From Paenibacillus mucilaginosus 3016 (GTDB taxonomy: Bacteria; Bacillota; Bacilli; Paenibacillales; NBRC-103111): DNA of 64,000 nucleotides. Below, one piece after another: positions 61,138 through 64,000 of the stretch (position 1 is the first letter of the stretch; each line of letters opens with the position of its first letter). Location: positions 7,892,001-7,956,000 of the forward strand of contig NC_016935.1 in assembly GCF_000250655.1 (NCBI RefSeq). The letters are read 5' to 3'. Under the pieces are notes generated by a model. That model was not told where the DNA came from, did no database searches, and saw nothing but the letters and a program-made list of their open reading frames with translations. Made by a program: the position numbers and the translations under genes.

Positions 61138-63113
61138 TATGCCTTCACCCCTCTCAGCGCGGCCTCGGTCCGCTCGATTTCGTCAACCTGGATATAATAA
61201 TCATCGTCATATGTGAACGAACGGGCCAGCATGCAGATCCCTACGCCGATCAGGGCCGGGATCGCCATCCACATCCAGTCCCAGACGAAGCCGAAGCCGA
61301 CGAAGAACCAGAGTGCGGACTTCACGAACGGAATCGCGGAATTCTTAGGCATGTGAATCGGTTCATACACCGGACGCGGCTCCTTCGCCGCCCCTGCTGC
61401 GGCACGCTTCTGCTTCGTTTCCCACCAATCGTCGACATGCTCGACGTGCGGGGTTACGGCGAAGTTATACACCGGTGCAGGCGACGGAATCGACCATTCG
61501 AGCGTGCGGCCGTCCCAAGGATCGCCGGTGACGTCTTTCTCGTGATGCTTAATGCTGTAAGCAATCTGCCATACCTGGAAGATGAAGCCGATCCCCATCA
61601 GGAAGCCGCCCACGGTGGAGACCATGTTGAGCGAGCCCCAGCCCATGTCGAAGTCGTACGTGCTGACACGGCGGGTCATCCCGTCGAGACCCAGGAAGTA
61701 CTGCGGCATGAAGCAGACATAGAAGCCGATGTTCCACAGCCAGAAAGCCCATTTGCCGAGGTGCTCGTTGAGCTTGAAGCCGAACATCTTCGGCCACCAG
61801 TAATACAGCCCGGCGAAGTAACCGAACGCCACGCCGCCGATCAGAACCTGGTGGAAGTGCGCGATCAGGAAGTAGCTGTTGTGGAACTGGAAGTCGGCCG
61901 GCGCTACAGAGAGCAGTACGCCGGTCATCCCGCCGATGACAAAGCACGGAATGAAAGCGATGGTCCACAGCATCGGGGTCGTGAACTTGATCCGCCCGCG
62001 GTACATCGTGAACAGCCAGTTGAAGACCTTGGCCCCGGTCGGTATCGCGATGGCCATCGTGGTGATCGCGAAGAATACGTTGACGTCTGCGCCGGAGCCC
62101 ATCGTGAAGAAGTGGTGGACCCAGGTGAAGAACGAAAGGACGCTAATAATTAACATGGCGAAGACCATGGACTTGTAGCCGAACAGGGTCTTCTTGGAGA
62201 ACGTTGCGACGATCTCGGAGAAAATCCCGAACGCCGGCAGAATAACGATGTATACTTCCGGGTGGCCCCACATCCAGATGAGGTTGATATACATCATCGG
62301 GTTGCCTCCGCCGTCGAGCGTGAAGAAGTGCGCGCCGAGGAAGCGGTCCAGGAAGAGCAGTGCCAGCGTCACCGTCAGAATCGGGAACGCGAAGATAATG
62401 ATGATACAGCTGGAGAATACGGACCAGGTGAACATCGGCATTTTCATCAGCGTCATGCCCGGTGCGCGCATCTTCAGGATCGTGACGATAAAGTTAATGC
62501 CTGTGGCAAGGGAGCCGATACCCGAGATCTGAATCCCCCAGATATAGAAGTTCTGGCCTACGCCCGGGCTGTGCTCGAGACCCGACAGCGGCGGATAAGC
62601 GAGCCAACCCGCATCCGGCGAACCGCCGATGATGAACGAGACGTTGAAGAGCATCGCGCCGAAGAAGAAGAGCCAGAAGCTCAGCGCGTTCAGGAACGGA
62701 TAAGCTACGTCGCGCGCGCCGATCTGCAGCGGCATAATGACGTTGAACAAGCCGAACATAAGCGGCATCGCCATGAAGAGAATCATGATGACGCCGTGCG
62801 TCGTGAAGATCTGGTTATAGTGCTCGGGATGCAGGAATTCCGCATTCGGCACGGCCAGCTGCAGACGCATCAGCAGGGCGTCGACCCCGCCGCGGAAGAG
62901 CATGAGAATGGAGCAAATGATATACATGATACCGATCCGCTTGTGGTCGACGGTCGTCAGCCATTCGCGCCAGAGCCAGACCCACTTGCGGAAGTAGGTC
63001 AGGACGAACACGATGGCCACCATCGCGATCGCGATGCTGACTTGCGCCCCCAGGATCAGCGGGTCCCCGGTAACGAAAAACTCGGATGCAAACTCTTGTA
63101 TCTTATCGAGCAT
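61137..63113 (-). CDS. qoxB: Quinol oxidase subunit I
   Basis: The 658-residue protein has the heme-copper oxidase core: WGHPEVYIVILPAFGIFSEI with the CuB histidine and tyrosine, THGVIMILFMAMP with a heme a ligand, and HNSYFLIAHFHQVLIGGVAF with further histidines. About 14-15 helices are apparent. It holds the heme a and heme a3-CuB centres where oxygen is reduced, pumping protons. The operon order qoxA-B-C-D is seen. Confidence 0.96.
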   Translation of the reverse strand: MLDKIQEFASEFFVTGDPLILGAQVSIAIAMVAIVFVLTYFRKWVWLWREWLTTVDHKRIGIMYIICSILMLFRGGVDALLMRLQLAVPNAEFLHPEHYNQIFTTHGVIMILFMAMPLMFGLFNVIMPLQIGARDVAYPFLNALSFWLFFFGAMLFNVSFIIGGSPDAGWLAYPPLSGLEHSPGVGQNFYIWGIQISGIGSLATGINFIVTILKMRAPGMTLMKMPMFTWSVFSSCIIIIFAFPILTVTLALLFLDRFLGAHFFTLDGGGNPMMYINLIWMWGHPEVYIVILPAFGIFSEIVATFSKKTLFGYKSMVFAMLIISVLSFFTWVHHFFTMGSGADVNVFFAITTMAIAIPTGAKVFNWLFTMYRGRIKFTTPMLWTIAFIPCFVIGGMTGVLLSVAPADFQFHNSYFLIAHFHQVLIGGVAFGYFAGLYYWWPKMFGFKLNEHLGKWAFWLWNIGFYVCFMPQYFLGLDGMTRRVSTYDFDMGWGSLNMVSTVGGFLMGIGFIFQVWQIAYSIKHHEKDVTGDPWDGRTLEWSIPSPAPVYNFAVTPHVEHVDDWWETKQKRAAAGAAKEPRPVYEPIHMPKNSAIPFVKSALWFFVGFGFVWDWMWMAIPALIGVGICMLARSFTYDDDYYIQVDEIERTEAALRGVKA

Positions 63114-63188
63114 GTAGAGGACTTCCTTTCGCTGGTTTTCTCCTTGTAATTCACAGGGTTGCCTGTGTTAGCGGGTGTTCAAGCCGGA

Positions 63189-64000
63189 TTAATGGCCCGT
63201 GTGTCCCGAATGGTCCGTGCCGGTCGAGCCGCCCTGGGTATGGTCTTCCTTGGCGTCAGGCAGCGGCTGCTGCACCGGATCGGTCTTCGACTGAGGCGTC
63301 GGTTCGTTATGCTGCCCGTGAGCGTGGCCGCCCGGAGCATACTTGGTGACAATGCGCTGGAACAGGCCTTCCGGGAACGAAGAGTACAGGACCACCGGGG
63401 AAGTCCCTTTCTCCGCCAGCTTCTCGTACGAATCGTTCGTGAGCTTCTCCGGCGAAGCCTTGACTTCTTGAACCCAGGCGTCGAACTGGCTTTGCGGCTT
63501 GACGTCCACGAAGAATTTCATGTCGCCGAAGTACTCGCCGCTGAAGTTCGCGCCCGACCCGTAATACCGGCCTTCATGGTCGGCCTGCAGGAAGAGCGTC
63601 ATGCCCATGCCGGACATCGTGTACATCTGCCCGCCCAGCTGCGGGATCCAGAAGGAGTTCATCGGCGCGTCGCTGGTAAGCTCGAACTTCACCGGCACAT
63701 CCTCCGGAATCTGCAGGTAGTTGACCGTTGCGATCCCCTGCTCCGGATAAGTGAACAGCCACTTCCAGTCAAGCGAGGTTGCCTGAATCGTGATTGCCTT
63801 CTTCTCGGACTCGATTGGCTTCGTCGGCTCGAGCGCATACGTATATCGGGCCGTTACGGCAGCCAAAATAATGATGATAAGGATCGGAATCCCCCACCAG
63901 ATCAATTCGAGCTTGGTGCTGTGGGAGAAATGCGGCTCGTAGGCCGCCGTACTGCCTTCCCGCTCACGGTATTTCCATACGATGTAGGCGGTCAGGCCGA
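63189..64000 (-). CDS. qoxA: Quinol oxidase subunit II, 5' end outside the window
   Basis: The frame is open from the window edge (AYIVWKYREREGS) to the stop at 63189, about 270 residues. It has a membrane helix (WWGIPILIIIILAAVTARYT) and the periplasm-type cupredoxin domain LDWKWLFTYPEQGIATVNYL and APMNSFWIPQLGGQMYTMSG. It lacks the CuA cysteines, which marks a quinol oxidase rather than a cytochrome c oxidase. The C-terminus is a long, histidine-rich tail. The signal peptide lies outside the window. Confidence 0.92.
   Translation of the reverse strand, partial: GLTAYIVWKYREREGSTAAYEPHFSHSTKLELIWWGIPILIIIILAAVTARYTYALEPTKPIESEKKAITIQATSLDWKWLFTYPEQGIATVNYLQIPEDVPVKFELTSDAPMNSFWIPQLGGQMYTMSGMGMTLFLQADHEGRYYGSGANFSGEYFGDMKFFVDVKPQSQFDAWVQEVKASPEKLTNDSYEKLAEKGTSPVVLYSSFPEGLFQRIVTKYAPGGHAHGQHNEPTPQSKTDPVQQPLPDAKEDHTQGGSTGTDHSGHTGH

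Noticed and set aside
1..64000. CRISPR arrays
   Set aside because: The repeats here are short tandem units or hairpins without regularly spaced unique spacers, and no cas genes are present.

Overview
The window looks like a chromosomal stretch of a high-GC Paenibacillus-type Firmicute. Most of it is GC-rich with strong Shine-Dalgarno sites (GGAGG). Firmicute hallmarks include a CIRCE-controlled groES-groEL pair, a T-box thrS leader, WXG100 proteins, YesM/YesN-type regulators, an SLH protein and an aa3-type quinol oxidase cluster. Genus and species are inferred from gene content only.

Region 1 (1-8.5 kb) is an AT-rich, probably transferred defence island. An operon resembling the sspB-sspC-sspD DNA-phosphorothioation genes (DUF4007 protein, large P-loop ATPase, PAPS-reductase-like protein) ends at a terminator. 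It is followed by a PD-(D/E)XK-like nuclease gene and a DptF-like P-loop ATPase cut by the window edge. A small, frameshifted XRE regulator and two palindromic operator candidates lie divergently upstream. Region 2 (8.5-16 kb) holds a circularly permuted DnaA-like protein, a WYL-regulator remnant, a large HNH protein, and a type VII-type toxin cassette (two WXG100 proteins, a deaminase polymorphic toxin and a probable immunity protein).

Region 3 (16-29 kb) contains housekeeping and accessory genes and then the most interesting locus. Reading the minus strand from 26.76 kb, three structured RNAs sit in tandem. They share a closing-stem core, and some carry tRNA T-arm and D-arm elements; one reads as a circularly permuted tRNA. 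They are followed by a Ro60/TROVE protein, a COG3541-like nucleotidyltransferase, KptA (tRNA 2'-phosphotransferase) and an E. coli-type TatD nuclease. Two overlapping WYL regulators diverge from the RNA array. I read this as a Ro60-Y RNA quality-control and RNA-repair locus.

Region 4 (29-34 kb) has intergenic repeats (a 9-bp minisatellite, a 72-bp tandem repeat and a dispersed hairpin repeat), groESL and a small promoter-to-terminator transcription unit. Region 5 (34-48.6 kb) holds potABCD, a YrpD-like secreted protein, a YesM/YesN/solute-binding operon and a heterodimeric ABC exporter whose first subunit is frameshifted. Region 6 (48.6-64 kb) has an IS3-family element set among inverted copies of the dispersed hairpin repeat, a LysE-type exporter, T-box-thrS, an amidase, a lactonase, SLH and TraX proteins, and qoxABCD (qoxA cut by the window end).
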